Source: Gammaproteobacteria bacterium
GTDB taxonomy: Bacteria > Pseudomonadota > Gammaproteobacteria > Pseudomonadales > Azotimanducaceae
DNA: 64,000 nucleotides
Direction: 5' to 3'
NCBI GenBank assembly: GCA_021773555.1
Contig: JAJFKA010000092.1
Location: forward strand, 1-64,000
Below, piece by piece: positions 8,421 through 16,906 of the stretch. Made by a program: the position numbers and the translations under genes. Position 1 is the first letter of the stretch, and each line of letters starts with the position of its first letter. Under the pieces are notes generated by a model, which saw only the letters and a list, made by a program, of their open reading frames with translations, did not search any database and was not told the origin of the DNA.

Positions 8421-10512
8421 TAAAACAATTCTGGTGGTTGAAGATGAAGTCTTGGTTGCAAGAGATATCCAGTCTCGCCTAACGCGGATGGGATATGAGG
8501 TGCTGAGCATCGCTTCCCGCGGAAAGGAAGCAATCACTAAAGCTCTGGATCTCAGGCCCGACCTTATCTTGATGGATATTAACCTGCGGGATGAAATGGA
8601 CGGTGTCGAGGCGGCGGTCCAGATTCGCCTCTCATATGATGTGCCGATCATATTTTGCACGGCCTATTCTAACGATGAGACGTTGGAGCGCGCCAAGATT
8701 TCAGATCCCTATGGATATGTTTTGAAGCCGTTTGACAACCGCGAACTCGAAATCAATATTGAGATTGCGCTCTACAAACATAGAACGGAAAAAGATCTTT
8801 CTGCAACTCGACGCAGACTGGATGCCACGCTCACGAATGTCAGTGACGGTGTAATCGCCGCTGATCTAAGTGGCGAAGTGTATGTGGTCAATCCTGTCGC
8901 GGAGAGAATAACTGGATGTTGTCGTCAAAAAGCCAGTCTTATGAAATTGCGCGACATTATGAAACTCGAATGCTTCGAGCCCGGGCAGAAGTCTGTGGAC
9001 TTTTCTGAATCACTGGCATATTTGAACGAACATGTGACAGGTATGCGCCAATATTTGATCAAGGACAATGGCGTGCGTGTGCCAATAGAGTTGAGCGTTA
9101 ACATTCTCGATGAAAATCTGTCTAATCTGATTGTCATCACTTTCAGAGATATCAGCCAGCAGTTGAGTTATGAAGAGACTATTCGCAAGAACGCGTTTTT
9201 TGATGACTTAACCGAACTACCGAATCGCTCGCTGTTTGTGGATCGACTTGATAGCTCGCTGAATCGTCGTAAACGTGACAGGAAACCGGAAGACTTTGCG
9301 GTGTTGTTCCTGGATCTGGATGGCTTTGGCGTGATCAACGATGGCCTTGGTCACGATCAGGGAGATGCATTGATTACGGAAATCGGACTCCGAATAATAA
9401 ATACGGTTAGACCGGATGATACGGTATCGAGATTCAGTGGTGACATTTTCGCTATTCTGCTGGATCCGGTTGAAGGTGTGACGGGCGCGATCACCGCGTG
9501 CCAGCGTATTCTGCAGTCCATCGAAGAACCGATTGAACTCGGTGGCACAGTCGTCAATATTGCGGCCAGTGTCGGCATTGTCCTTAACCACGGTAATTAT
9601 CGTACCGGTGATGAAATGATCAGGGATGCGGACAATGCGTTGCACCGGGCGAAGCTCGATTCCAAGGGCGGGTATGTCATCTTTGACAACGAGATGTATC
9701 GCGACGCGAAAAAATATCTCGATCGCAAAAGTGGAATGCAGCAGGCACTGCTCGATAGTACATTCGAAGTCTACTATCAGCCGATCGTTGATACCTACAC
9801 GGGTGTACTGACGAGTATGGAAGCATTGGTTCGCTGGCCCCATCCTGTTGAAGGTATGGTCTCACCGGCGGAATTCATTCCCATCGCCGAGGAAACCGGA
9901 TTGATCCTGCCGTTGGGTGAATGGGTGCTGCGATCTGTCTGCAATCAAATCAAGGATTGGAACGACAGCGGATTTGACGATTTCAGGGTAGCGGTAAATC
10001 TGTCGGCAAGGCAGTTTGAAAACAACATACCGGGATTGATCGGCGGTATTCTGGATGAAACAAACATAGACCACAGTTCTCTGGGCCTGGAGATTACCGA
10101 AGGTGTTGCCATGCGGGATGTAGAACATATCATCCGCATGCTGGAGGAACTAAAAGACCTCGGCCTGAATATCAGTATCGATGACTTTGGCACGGGATAC
10201 AGTTCACTAGCCTATCTGAAGCGATTCCCGCTGAATACTCTGAAGATTGATCGTTCATTTATTATGGATATCACGGATAACCCCGATGACCGTGAGATCA
10301 CCAAGGCGATTATCGGCATGGGCCAGAACTTGAACCTTAAGGTATTGGCCGAAGGTGTGGAAACATCCAGTCAGTTGGAGATACTGCGGCGCAATGGCTG
10401 TGATTTTATCCAGGGTTACTACTACAGTAAGCCCCTACCGGCAACCGAGATTCTTCCGTTCCTGAGTAACCGACAATTGATCGGCGAGCGACGGCTTGAG
10501 TTGATCGCTTAA
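8413..10512 (+). CDS. Response regulator with REC, PAS, degenerate GGDEF and intact EAL domains
   Basis: A 699-residue c-di-GMP phosphodiesterase-type response regulator. ATG 8413 is chosen because AAGGA (8399-8403) sits 9 bases upstream and the gene overlaps the kinase stop by 8 bases, indicating translational coupling. Domains: REC (1-120) with phospho-acceptor Asp55 in LMDINL; PAS (about 135-250); GGDEF-like (about 265-425) where the signature is SGDIF at 342-346, so cyclase activity is not expected; EAL (about 440-685) with EALVRW at 470, NLSAR, LEITEG, DDFGTGYSS and LAEGVET, the residues needed for c-di-GMP hydrolysis. The likely role is to lower c-di-GMP in response to the upstream kinase. 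Confidence 0.92.
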   Translation: MVNKTILVVEDEVLVARDIQSRLTRMGYEVLSIASRGKEAITKALDLRPDLILMDINLRDEMDGVEAAVQIRLSYDVPIIFCTAYSNDETLERAKISDPYGYVLKPFDNRELEINIEIALYKHRTEKDLSATRRRLDATLTNVSDGVIAADLSGEVYVVNPVAERITGCCRQKASLMKLRDIMKLECFEPGQKSVDFSESLAYLNEHVTGMRQYLIKDNGVRVPIELSVNILDENLSNLIVITFRDISQQLSYEETIRKNAFFDDLTELPNRSLFVDRLDSSLNRRKRDRKPEDFAVLFLDLDGFGVINDGLGHDQGDALITEIGLRIINTVRPDDTVSRFSGDIFAILLDPVEGVTGAITACQRILQSIEEPIELGGTVVNIAASVGIVLNHGNYRTGDEMIRDADNALHRAKLDSKGGYVIFDNEMYRDAKKYLDRKSGMQQALLDSTFEVYYQPIVDTYTGVLTSMEALVRWPHPVEGMVSPAEFIPIAEETGLILPLGEWVLRSVCNQIKDWNDSGFDDFRVAVNLSARQFENNIPGLIGGILDETNIDHSSLGLEITEGVAMRDVEHIIRMLEELKDLGLNISIDDFGTGYSSLAYLKRFPLNTLKIDRSFIMDITDNPDDREITKAIIGMGQNLNLKVLAEGVETSSQLEILRRNGCDFIQGYYYSKPLPATEILPFLSNRQLIGERRLELIA

Positions 10513-10615
10513 ATCGATTGGATCGATTGCGGCCAGGTATCCTGGGCGATGCCTGAATGCTGGCCTCGTTGCCCGGACTTGTTCTACAATCCGGTGCAGG
10601 TTGAGGGAGTCCACC

Positions 10616-11701
10616 ATGCCAACTAATCAGTTGTACGCAGACCAGAAACTGCCGGTCAGAGGATCGATTCAGGCGAGTCATCAGGAAGGCATTGCAGGCT
10701 TTGGCAGTGCTGGCACCTGGTTTGATGGCGCACAGCGAATCGCAATGCTCCGTGCGGTGAGGCAAGCCGGGCAATGCCTGCTCTGCCAGCAACGAAAGCA
10801 ATCGCTGTCACCTTACACCCTTCAGGGAGTCCATGAGCATGATGGTGAACTACCTGATAACGTGATCGAGGTCGTCCATCGAATTAAGACTGACTCCGGA
10901 CGGCTGACCAGGCGCTGGTTTGATCGCGTTATTCAGACGGGTTTGTCAGAGCCCGAATATGTTGAAATCGTAAGTCTCGTCGCAACATCGATAATCCTCG
11001 ACAGTTTTGCCCTGGGAATCGGCGCAGGTTTAATCAGTCCACCCGCAGCACAAGCCGGGCAACCCACGCGTGAGGTAAATAAAGAAGTTTTCGATGGTGG
11101 TGCATGGGTACCGATCATGGACGTTGTCCAGGAGGAGACAGATACCGGTTTGCCTTCTGCGCCCAACATTTTCAGGTCAATGGGTTTGGTTCCTGCAGCA
11201 ATCGCACATTTTTTTGGCGTCATGCGTGCGCATTATTCCCTGTCGGAGCTGGACTTTGCGCTTTCCCGGTCTCAGATCGAACTGATCGCCGCGCGGGTAT
11301 CCTCGCTCAACCAGTGTTTCTACTGAACGACATCACACACAATGCTGCTTCGTCGAAGTGGCGAGAACCAGAGCGAAGACTACAATCTTGGTGTGATCAC
11401 CGAAGCGGATGAGGGTCGAGTCGGGATTGATCGAGAAGACATATTGCTTGAGATTGCAGGTGCAGTCGTAAACGGCGACCCCCAGTCACTGGAACAGGTT
11501 CGTAAAACGGGTGCGGAATTCCTGGGGGAACAGGCGTTAGCTGACGCTATCGCCGTGGCGGCAGGGTTCAATGGCATTACCAAGGTTGCTAACGCAACTG
11601 GTTTGCCGTTGGATGCTGAAACGGAAACCACTACGGTTTTGATGCGTGAGCAGACCCGCATTGATCAGTTCGCCGATAGTTACAAAGCGAATCAGTTCTG
11701 A
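10616..11701 (+). CDS. AhpD/CMD-like selenoprotein (in-frame TGA read as selenocysteine at codon 237)
   Basis: I read this as one 361-residue gene from ATG 10616 (GAGGGAG at 10603-10609) to TGA 11699-11701, with an in-frame TGA at 11324-11326 encoding selenocysteine. The AhpD active site is E-x11-C-x2-C-x3-H. Here it is Glu222, Cys234, the TGA codon at 237, then TTSH with His241, so TGA replaces exactly the second redox cysteine. The frame continues 125 codons with normal composition and no ribosome-binding site before the next ATG (11342). A SECIS-like hairpin follows the TGA. AhpD/carboxymuconolactone decarboxylase-type proteins use the pair for thiol-dependent peroxide or disulfide reduction; selenoprotein versions are known from marine metagenomes. 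A standard gene caller would split it into 10616-11326 and 11342-11701. The alternative is a nonsense mutation in a pseudogene. Confidence 0.82.
11344..11362 (+). promoter_or_regulatory. Bacterial SECIS-like hairpin
   Basis: The stem pairs 11344-11351 with 11355-11362 (eight pairs including two G-U), closing a loop of GTC at 11352-11354. The loop begins with G, the upper four pairs are Watson-Crick, and 25 bases separate the TGA at 11324-11326 from the loop. These values fit the usual bacterial SECIS rules (loop of 3-14 bases, G in the first two loop positions, 16-37 bases from UGA) for SelB recruitment. Confidence 0.75.
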
Positions 11702-11722
11702 TGCACATTCAAGACGCCGGCT

Positions 11723-12451
11723 TCAGGGCAGGAGTGCACCGCCATCAACATCAATGGTTGTGCCGGTCATGTATGGATTGCCCATCAACAGGATAATCGC
11801 TTGAGCGACTTCGCTGGCGAGTCCGACGCGTCCCAGCAGCATGTTTTTGCCCATGTTTTCCAGCGCCGCCGCTTTCTTATCACCGAAGCGGTCGAACATG
11901 CCGGTATCTATAATACCGGGTGCGACAGCGTTGACGCGTATAGGTGCCAGTTCCAGCGCCAGCGCTCTTGTCAGGCCCTCTACGGCGTTCCCGGTGCAGG
12001 ACACTGAGGACATACCAGGATTACACTTCCGGGCTGGCGTGCCGGATACCAGCGTAATCGAACCGTTGGCAAGAAGTTGCGGGACTCCCTGGCGAACAAC
12101 ATTGGTGTAACCCCAGAATTTGTTGAAAGCCTCGCGAAACTGCTCATCAGTCTGTTCCATAAATGGTGCCATTGTCCTGTCCGCACCTGTAGCTGCACCG
12201 ACGATATGGCTGACCGGCCCTACCTTATCGAACAAGGCTTTCAGGCCAGCGACATCGTGTGTGTCCAACTGTTCAAAGTGTATTGCGGGATGAGCGGCGG
12301 CACATGCAGCGATTTTGTCGGCCGAACGGCTTGCTGCCCATACATTTGCCCCACCTTCCTCCGCCAGTACGGCGGTTGCGAGTCCAATGCCGGAAGTCCC
12401 ACCGATGACAACGACGATTTGATCTTTAAGCTGGTCATTGAGTAATGCCAT
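11723..12451 (-). CDS. SDR-family protein lacking the usual catalytic Tyr and Lys
   Basis: A 242-residue short-chain dehydrogenase/reductase with AGGAAA upstream of ATG 12451. The Rossmann nucleotide-binding signature is intact (GGTSGIG, residues 17-23), as are the later RVNAVAPGIIDTGM and the C-terminal TGTTIDVDGG. The active-site segment reads SVSCTGNAVEGLTRALA where family members have Y-x3-K before A-x-E-x-L; by alignment Tyr becomes Val and Lys becomes Gly. It probably still binds NAD(P) but may not catalyse classical SDR chemistry. It converges on the selenoprotein gene and diverges from the alpha/beta hydrolase at 12557. Confidence 0.85.
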   Translation of the reverse strand: MALLNDQLKDQIVVVIGGTSGIGLATAVLAEEGGANVWAASRSADKIAACAAAHPAIHFEQLDTHDVAGLKALFDKVGPVSHIVGAATGADRTMAPFMEQTDEQFREAFNKFWGYTNVVRQGVPQLLANGSITLVSGTPARKCNPGMSSVSCTGNAVEGLTRALALELAPIRVNAVAPGIIDTGMFDRFGDKKAAALENMGKNMLLGRVGLASEVAQAIILLMGNPYMTGTTIDVDGGALLP

Positions 12452-12556
12452 GTTTTTCCTGGTCCGTGATTAATATGGGTAACAAGTGAAAATAGCATTT
12501 CAGCGAGTGTTTGCAAATGTGTTAAATTTTGCGGCTTTGTCTGTAAAGAGAAAACC

Positions 12557-13489
12557 ATGAACGACGAGAAGTTTCCCGGCTGGTACACAAGGGCGCTTGA
12601 GACCGATACTGAGCAATCCACGGTTAGTGTCGAAGGTTGCAAGATTAACTACGCGACCTGGGGCAAAGTTGGGAATCCTGGTATTGTGCTGATCCATGGC
12701 AGCAACGCTAACCTCGAGTGGTGGCGCTTTGTGGCACCGTTTCTTAGCGATCAATTCAGGGTCGCCGCGATTGATCTGTCTGGAAATGGTGACAGTGACT
12801 GGCGCGATATCTATAGCGGTGAATTGTATGCCAGAGAAGTCATGGCCGTTTGCGAGGCAGCGGAACTCGGACCGCGCCCGCAAGTCGTTGCTCACAGTTT
12901 TGGCGGATTTGTTGGTCTGGAAACAGGGCATCACTATGGCCTGCAGTTGGGCGGAATTATTTTCTGCGATTTTACGGTTCGCCCGCCGGAACAATATACG
13001 GAGTGGGGGAAGAAGGCTGCGGAAACCGGTACTACAAGACCCACCAGAATTTATGAGTCATTTGAAGCCGCGCTCGGTAGATTCAGACTGGTGCCGGAAC
13101 AACCCTGTCCTGCTTTCGTTGTAGACTACCTCGGTCGTAAAGCGCTTCGGCAGGTTGAAGGTGGCTGGACCTGGAAATTTGATCCTGCGATGTTTGATCA
13201 TCTGGAAATGGGCATGGCGCAGCGAGACAAGTTCGCGCGCCTTGCTTGCCGTTCCGCCTTGATCCTTGGGGAGCACAGCACTGATGACGGCGCACTAAGT
13301 GGGCCTTACATGGCAGAAATCACCCGGGGAATATTACCTGCGTTTACCCTACCGGGAACGCATCACCATTTCATGTTAGATGAGCCGATCGCAACTGTAG
13401 CAGCAATCAAGGGAATACTGCTTGCCTGGCTCAGGGAGGATCGTGTCGATGAAATGCATGAAACACTGGCGGAGTTAGTAGGGGATTGA
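12557..13489 (+). CDS. Alpha/beta hydrolase
   Basis: A 310-residue alpha/beta-hydrolase fold protein. The oxyanion motif HGSN begins at residue 47, the nucleophile is Ser114 in VAHSFGG, and the catalytic His is near 269 in GTHHHFML. No signal peptide is visible, so it is cytoplasmic. Such proteins hydrolyse esters, lactones, epoxides or C-C bonds; the sequence does not narrow the substrate. It is divergent from the SDR gene (105-bp spacer) and its stop lies 6 bases from the stop of the convergent transporter gene. A purine-rich AAAGAGAAAACC precedes ATG 12557. Confidence 0.85.
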   Translation: MNDEKFPGWYTRALETDTEQSTVSVEGCKINYATWGKVGNPGIVLIHGSNANLEWWRFVAPFLSDQFRVAAIDLSGNGDSDWRDIYSGELYAREVMAVCEAAELGPRPQVVAHSFGGFVGLETGHHYGLQLGGIIFCDFTVRPPEQYTEWGKKAAETGTTRPTRIYESFEAALGRFRLVPEQPCPAFVVDYLGRKALRQVEGGWTWKFDPAMFDHLEMGMAQRDKFARLACRSALILGEHSTDDGALSGPYMAEITRGILPAFTLPGTHHHFMLDEPIATVAAIKGILLAWLREDRVDEMHETLAELVGD

Positions 13490-13495
13490 CGTAGT

Positions 13496-14773
13496 TCAGG
13501 CGGGTTTTGCCCGTTCGTCCAGGATCGCTCTAATTTCTGCATGTTCTTTTTCGTTAAAGCTAAATCGTGCAAACAAAAGCGCACCAATGACATAACAGAT
13601 GCAGGGGAGTAGTGCGAACAAGGCTCGCATGGCCGTTTGGGTTTGTTCGGTCTGTTCAACATTTGGCTCGAATCCGGTGAACTGCAGAACGAAACCGGTC
13701 ACCAGCGCTGTCATCGATGCAGCGCTCTTACGAACCAGGTTCCATACGGCAAGATAGGCACCCTCCTTACGCTCGTTAGTCAGGTATTCATCATAGTCAA
13801 TGATGTCTGCTTTGATCGCGGGAGCAACCACTGAACCACAGCCGGCTGCAAAGCCCAGCATAAAAGTCAGCACCCAGAGCCAGATAGAAGTTTCGCCAGG
13901 TTGAAGTATAAAAAAGTACCCGAAGAAGGTTACTGCGTTAAGCCACATAGCAAAGGTCCACAGGCGCTTTTTACCGAAAATTCTAGCCAGGCGAATCCAC
14001 ATCGGGGTAAAAATAAACTGCGGTAGCGTGTAGGTGATCAGGATGGGGACCATCAGGGCTTGTAAAGGCACGACATATTCGACCAGGTATGGAACAAGCA
14101 TCCCGACGCTGGCGGCACCAAAGGTTTCAATCGCAAAAACGAAGAGTAGTAGCAACGCGTGCTTGTTTTTAAAGACATCAGTGAAACTGCTGATCAGGTT
14201 GACGCCGCCACGACCCTGATAATCGCGTCGCTCCGGCAGGATCCTGGTAGACCAGATAACGATGCTGGTGACGCAGAATCCGGAGAAGAGCGACAGCAAC
14301 AGCGCAAAGGTACGCTTGTCATCACTCATGTTCATGAACTGCAGTGAAATGAGTCCGAGAATGGAGCCGATGGCACCGATCATGTGTGCATAGCCGTAAA
14401 GACGCGTGCGTTCGTGGTAATTCGGGGTCAGCTCGACGCCGATCGCCCCATGTGGAACGAAAAATGCGGTACTCGCCGTTTCATAAACCAGTAGCGCTAC
14501 GCCCATCCAGACCACCACTTCCAGACCCTGCAGAAAAGCGGGTGGCGACCAGATCATCACAAGGCCTATTCCCATGGGGATGGAGGCGTAGTACATCCAG
14601 GAACGACGTCTGCCGTGGCGGGAACGTGTCCGATCGGAGAGATATCCTGCGAGAGGATCGGAAATGGCATCCCATAATCTTGACCCAGCGATTAGCGACC
14701 CCATCACAGCAGGTGCGATCAACAGAACATCAGTTGAGAATTTCATCAGGTAAGTGCCGAACAGCAGTCCCAT
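13496..14773 (-). CDS. GPH (MelB-type) sugar:cation symporter-family transporter, 5' end uncertain
   Basis: The first ATG (14773) gives 425 residues, but translation upstream in the same frame yields STGVIWAYSLPRIGFGI, the normal first helix of GPH/MelB symporters, so the true start lies upstream. No ATG, GTG or TTG exists between 14774 and the in-frame stop at 14927-14929. A CTG at 14906-14908 preceded by GGGGCGGCGGGG is the best candidate and would add 45 residues. The diagnostic loop DAISDPLAGYLSDRTRSRHG is present. About 12 membrane helices are expected. Family members import sugars or sugar acids with Na+ or H+. The substrate is unknown. Confidence 0.85.
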   Translation of the reverse strand: MGLLFGTYLMKFSTDVLLIAPAVMGSLIAGSRLWDAISDPLAGYLSDRTRSRHGRRRSWMYYASIPMGIGLVMIWSPPAFLQGLEVVVWMGVALLVYETASTAFFVPHGAIGVELTPNYHERTRLYGYAHMIGAIGSILGLISLQFMNMSDDKRTFALLLSLFSGFCVTSIVIWSTRILPERRDYQGRGGVNLISSFTDVFKNKHALLLLFVFAIETFGAASVGMLVPYLVEYVVPLQALMVPILITYTLPQFIFTPMWIRLARIFGKKRLWTFAMWLNAVTFFGYFFILQPGETSIWLWVLTFMLGFAAGCGSVVAPAIKADIIDYDEYLTNERKEGAYLAVWNLVRKSAASMTALVTGFVLQFTGFEPNVEQTEQTQTAMRALFALLPCICYVIGALLFARFSFNEKEHAEIRAILDERAKPA

Positions 14774-14965
14774 GATGCCGAATCCGATTCGGGGAAGTGA
14801 ATAAGCCCAGATAACACCGGTGGAAAGGCGATCCGTCCCTGCATTACCGATGGCCGAGGAGGCGGTACTCGCGACGCCGGGGACGCCTTGTTTGGGAGTA
14901 GCTGTCAGTTTGAAACCCCGCCGCCCCTAAAACTACAGAGGAAGTGAAGCATGTGGTGGGGGCGG

Positions 14966-15556
14966 TTAATTGAATTCAAAGGACGCGATCGCATTCAGCA
15001 TCATTTGCACCGACATCATGATTAGCAGCATACCCATGAGACGTTCGACAGCAGAAAGTCCCTTGCGACCAAGCACTCTGTTGAGTGGTGTTGAGGCTAG
15101 CAGGATGACCGCGGTTAGCGCCCAGGCCACAGAGATTGAGATGAACAATGTCAGCCTTGGTGTGTTGGTCGACATCAACATCAATACAGCCATGATCGAA
15201 GGCCCCGCCACAGCGGGGATTGCCAGGGGTACGATCAACGGTTCGCCTTCCTGCGCATCGCCGAAAATACCCTGATCGGTTGGAAATATCATCCGCAGAG
15301 CAATAATGAACAGAATAATACCTCCTGAAATCTCAATTGCTTCCTGAGAGAGATTAAGGAAATCAAGTATGTACTTTCCGGCAAACAGGTAGACCATCAG
15401 CGCAATGTACGCGATCAGGAGCTCTCTCAGAATTACTTTGAAGTGGCGGTCGCGTTTCACATCTTTCAGCACGGACATGAACAGTGGGACGTTGCCCAAC
15501 GGATCCATGATCAGGAAAAAGACCAGTGTCATGCTGACAATTTCGGTGATGCTCAT
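14966..15556 (-). CDS. MarC-family inner-membrane protein
   Basis: A 196-residue protein with six predicted hydrophobic segments and the MarC signatures FFLIMDPLGNVPLF near the N-terminus and VPLAIPAVAGPSIMA in the middle. The length fits the family. MarC proteins are integral inner-membrane proteins of uncertain function; some have been linked to amino-acid export. It lies between the transporter and the flavoprotein gene on the same strand but 99 bases from the latter, so it may have its own promoter. Confidence 0.9.
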   Translation of the reverse strand: MSITEIVSMTLVFFLIMDPLGNVPLFMSVLKDVKRDRHFKVILRELLIAYIALMVYLFAGKYILDFLNLSQEAIEISGGIILFIIALRMIFPTDQGIFGDAQEGEPLIVPLAIPAVAGPSIMAVLMLMSTNTPRLTLFISISVAWALTAVILLASTPLNRVLGRKGLSAVERLMGMLLIMMSVQMMLNAIASFEFN

Positions 15557-15614
15557 CCAGTAGCACTCTGTACAGTGGCGCGAAGGATATCAGGATATTC
15601 ACCGAATTACCCTG

Positions 15615-15641
15615 GACAGGAAACTCAGGATTATTCCTGTC
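15615..15641 (-). other. Hairpin between the flavoprotein and marC-like genes
   Basis: GACAGGAA (15615-15622) and TTCCTGTC (15634-15641) form a perfect 8-bp inverted repeat with an 11-base loop, just downstream of the 15656 stop on the minus strand. No T-run follows in the transcribed direction, so it is at best a processing or attenuating hairpin. Confidence 0.3.
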
Positions 15642-15655
15642 TGGCATCCTGGGAA

Positions 15656-16819
15656 TCAATTTAGCAGCGGAGACTCCACAGGTAATCCCAGATAGTGCTT
15701 GCCAACAAGGGCGTAGACTTCGGGTCGGCCCTGTACATGCTGGGTTATGACATGCATGTCCTGGAATTTTTTGTGTATGTCTTCGGTTTCAAAGATACTG
15801 TCTGTGCTGCACAAATCGTAGGCGTCGTCGGTGACCCGTTTCGCCTGTCGTATACAATGGGTTGCCGCGAGCCGGAGCTTAATTTTATCGTCCAGACTGC
15901 AGACGCCCGAATTGTTGACGCTCCCCCAGACGGATGAGACCTGGCTTCGCAGGTAATCATCAGCGGCCTGCCATGTGGCCTCGGCACGTCCTACCTGGTC
16001 CTGGTTTAGCACGTCGTTACTCATTACCTTTCGATCAAATCGCTTGATCTTCTGACCTAGTTTTTGCAGGCTCAGGTCGAGCGCGGACCGAGCGGTCCCC
16101 AGCGCGACACCGGCAAAACCGCAGGCGAATAAAAGATTCATGGGGATCTGGTAAAGGGGTGGGTCCTCAGGCCTCGTTCCCACGCTGACCGCAAAGCCGG
16201 TTTCGATCATGAGGTCATCAACTGAAAATTGAAAGCTGCCGGTTGCGCTAAGCCCGCTAACGTCCCAGTCGTCCACGATCCGCGCTTCGCTTTTGGGAAA
16301 AAAGTGCCACAGATACCTGCGGGTTTCTCCCGTTTCGGTTACAGGTGCCATGCCAAGCAACCAGTCTGCATGATTGATACCGCTACTGAATGACCAGGTG
16401 CCGCTTAGCGAGAAACCGTTGTCAATGGCTTTAGAGTGAGCCTGTATCGGCGGGCCATTAGCCAGGGTGATATCAGGGCTCACCCAGATATGACGCGCAA
16501 GATCCGGTGCGAGCAGGCGTGCGAGAGTGGACAAAACCGAACCCTGATTGACACACCAGGCGCAGGACGCATCCAGCTGTCCAATTGACTGTACCAGTGA
16601 GATGTATTCCGGCAACTCCATCTGCTGGCCACCGAGATCGGAGGGTAACAGTAAAGTGAAGTAGTTCTCCTGCTTTAACTGTGCCACCAGGTCTGCTGGA
16701 AGCGCTTTCTCACCGGACAATTGGCCGGCTTTTGATAGCGCTGTGAGCATTTCTGAATTCAAGGGGCAAGGGTGTCCGAGGGATTGCGGATTCAATCTAG
16801 CATGTTGCGTCTCGGTCAA
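15656..16819 (-). CDS. Acyl-CoA dehydrogenase-fold flavoprotein (group D monooxygenase-like)
   Basis: A 387-residue protein with the acyl-CoA dehydrogenase fold. The C-terminal part (residues about 235-370) ends in FQDMHVITQHVQGRPEVY...GKHYLGLP, the pattern of the type 2 C-terminal domain found in FADH2/FMNH2-dependent hydroxylases such as HsaA and HpaB rather than in true fatty-acyl-CoA dehydrogenases. The middle segment GTWSFSSGINHADWLLG is the usual beta-domain flavin/substrate motif. A reductase partner is not visible nearby. It is likely an oxygenase or dehydrogenase in degradation of an aromatic or sterol-like compound, but this is inference. Confidence 0.8.
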   Translation of the reverse strand: MTETQHARLNPQSLGHPCPLNSEMLTALSKAGQLSGEKALPADLVAQLKQENYFTLLLPSDLGGQQMELPEYISLVQSIGQLDASCAWCVNQGSVLSTLARLLAPDLARHIWVSPDITLANGPPIQAHSKAIDNGFSLSGTWSFSSGINHADWLLGMAPVTETGETRRYLWHFFPKSEARIVDDWDVSGLSATGSFQFSVDDLMIETGFAVSVGTRPEDPPLYQIPMNLLFACGFAGVALGTARSALDLSLQKLGQKIKRFDRKVMSNDVLNQDQVGRAEATWQAADDYLRSQVSSVWGSVNNSGVCSLDDKIKLRLAATHCIRQAKRVTDDAYDLCSTDSIFETEDIHKKFQDMHVITQHVQGRPEVYALVGKHYLGLPVESPLLN

Positions 16820-16906
16820 AAAGTGCTCTGGTAGGGATTAAATTTGTTATCTCGATGGGTGCACGTTTATGATCACTTGAAACTCAGAGAAAGGCGGATT
16901 TAAGTG

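Noticed and set aside
9217-9843. 208-codon minus-strand ORF inside the GGDEF-EAL gene
   Set aside because: It is antisense to a conserved gene, with no ribosome-binding site or family resemblance.
11342-11701. Independent small gene starting at ATG 11342
   Set aside because: There is no ribosome-binding site before it, it is in the same frame as 10616-11326, and it contains the missing C-terminal half of the AhpD motif and the SECIS-like hairpin at its 5' end.
15615-15641. Intrinsic terminator after the group D flavoprotein
   Set aside because: The stem is perfect but no T-run follows on the transcribed strand.
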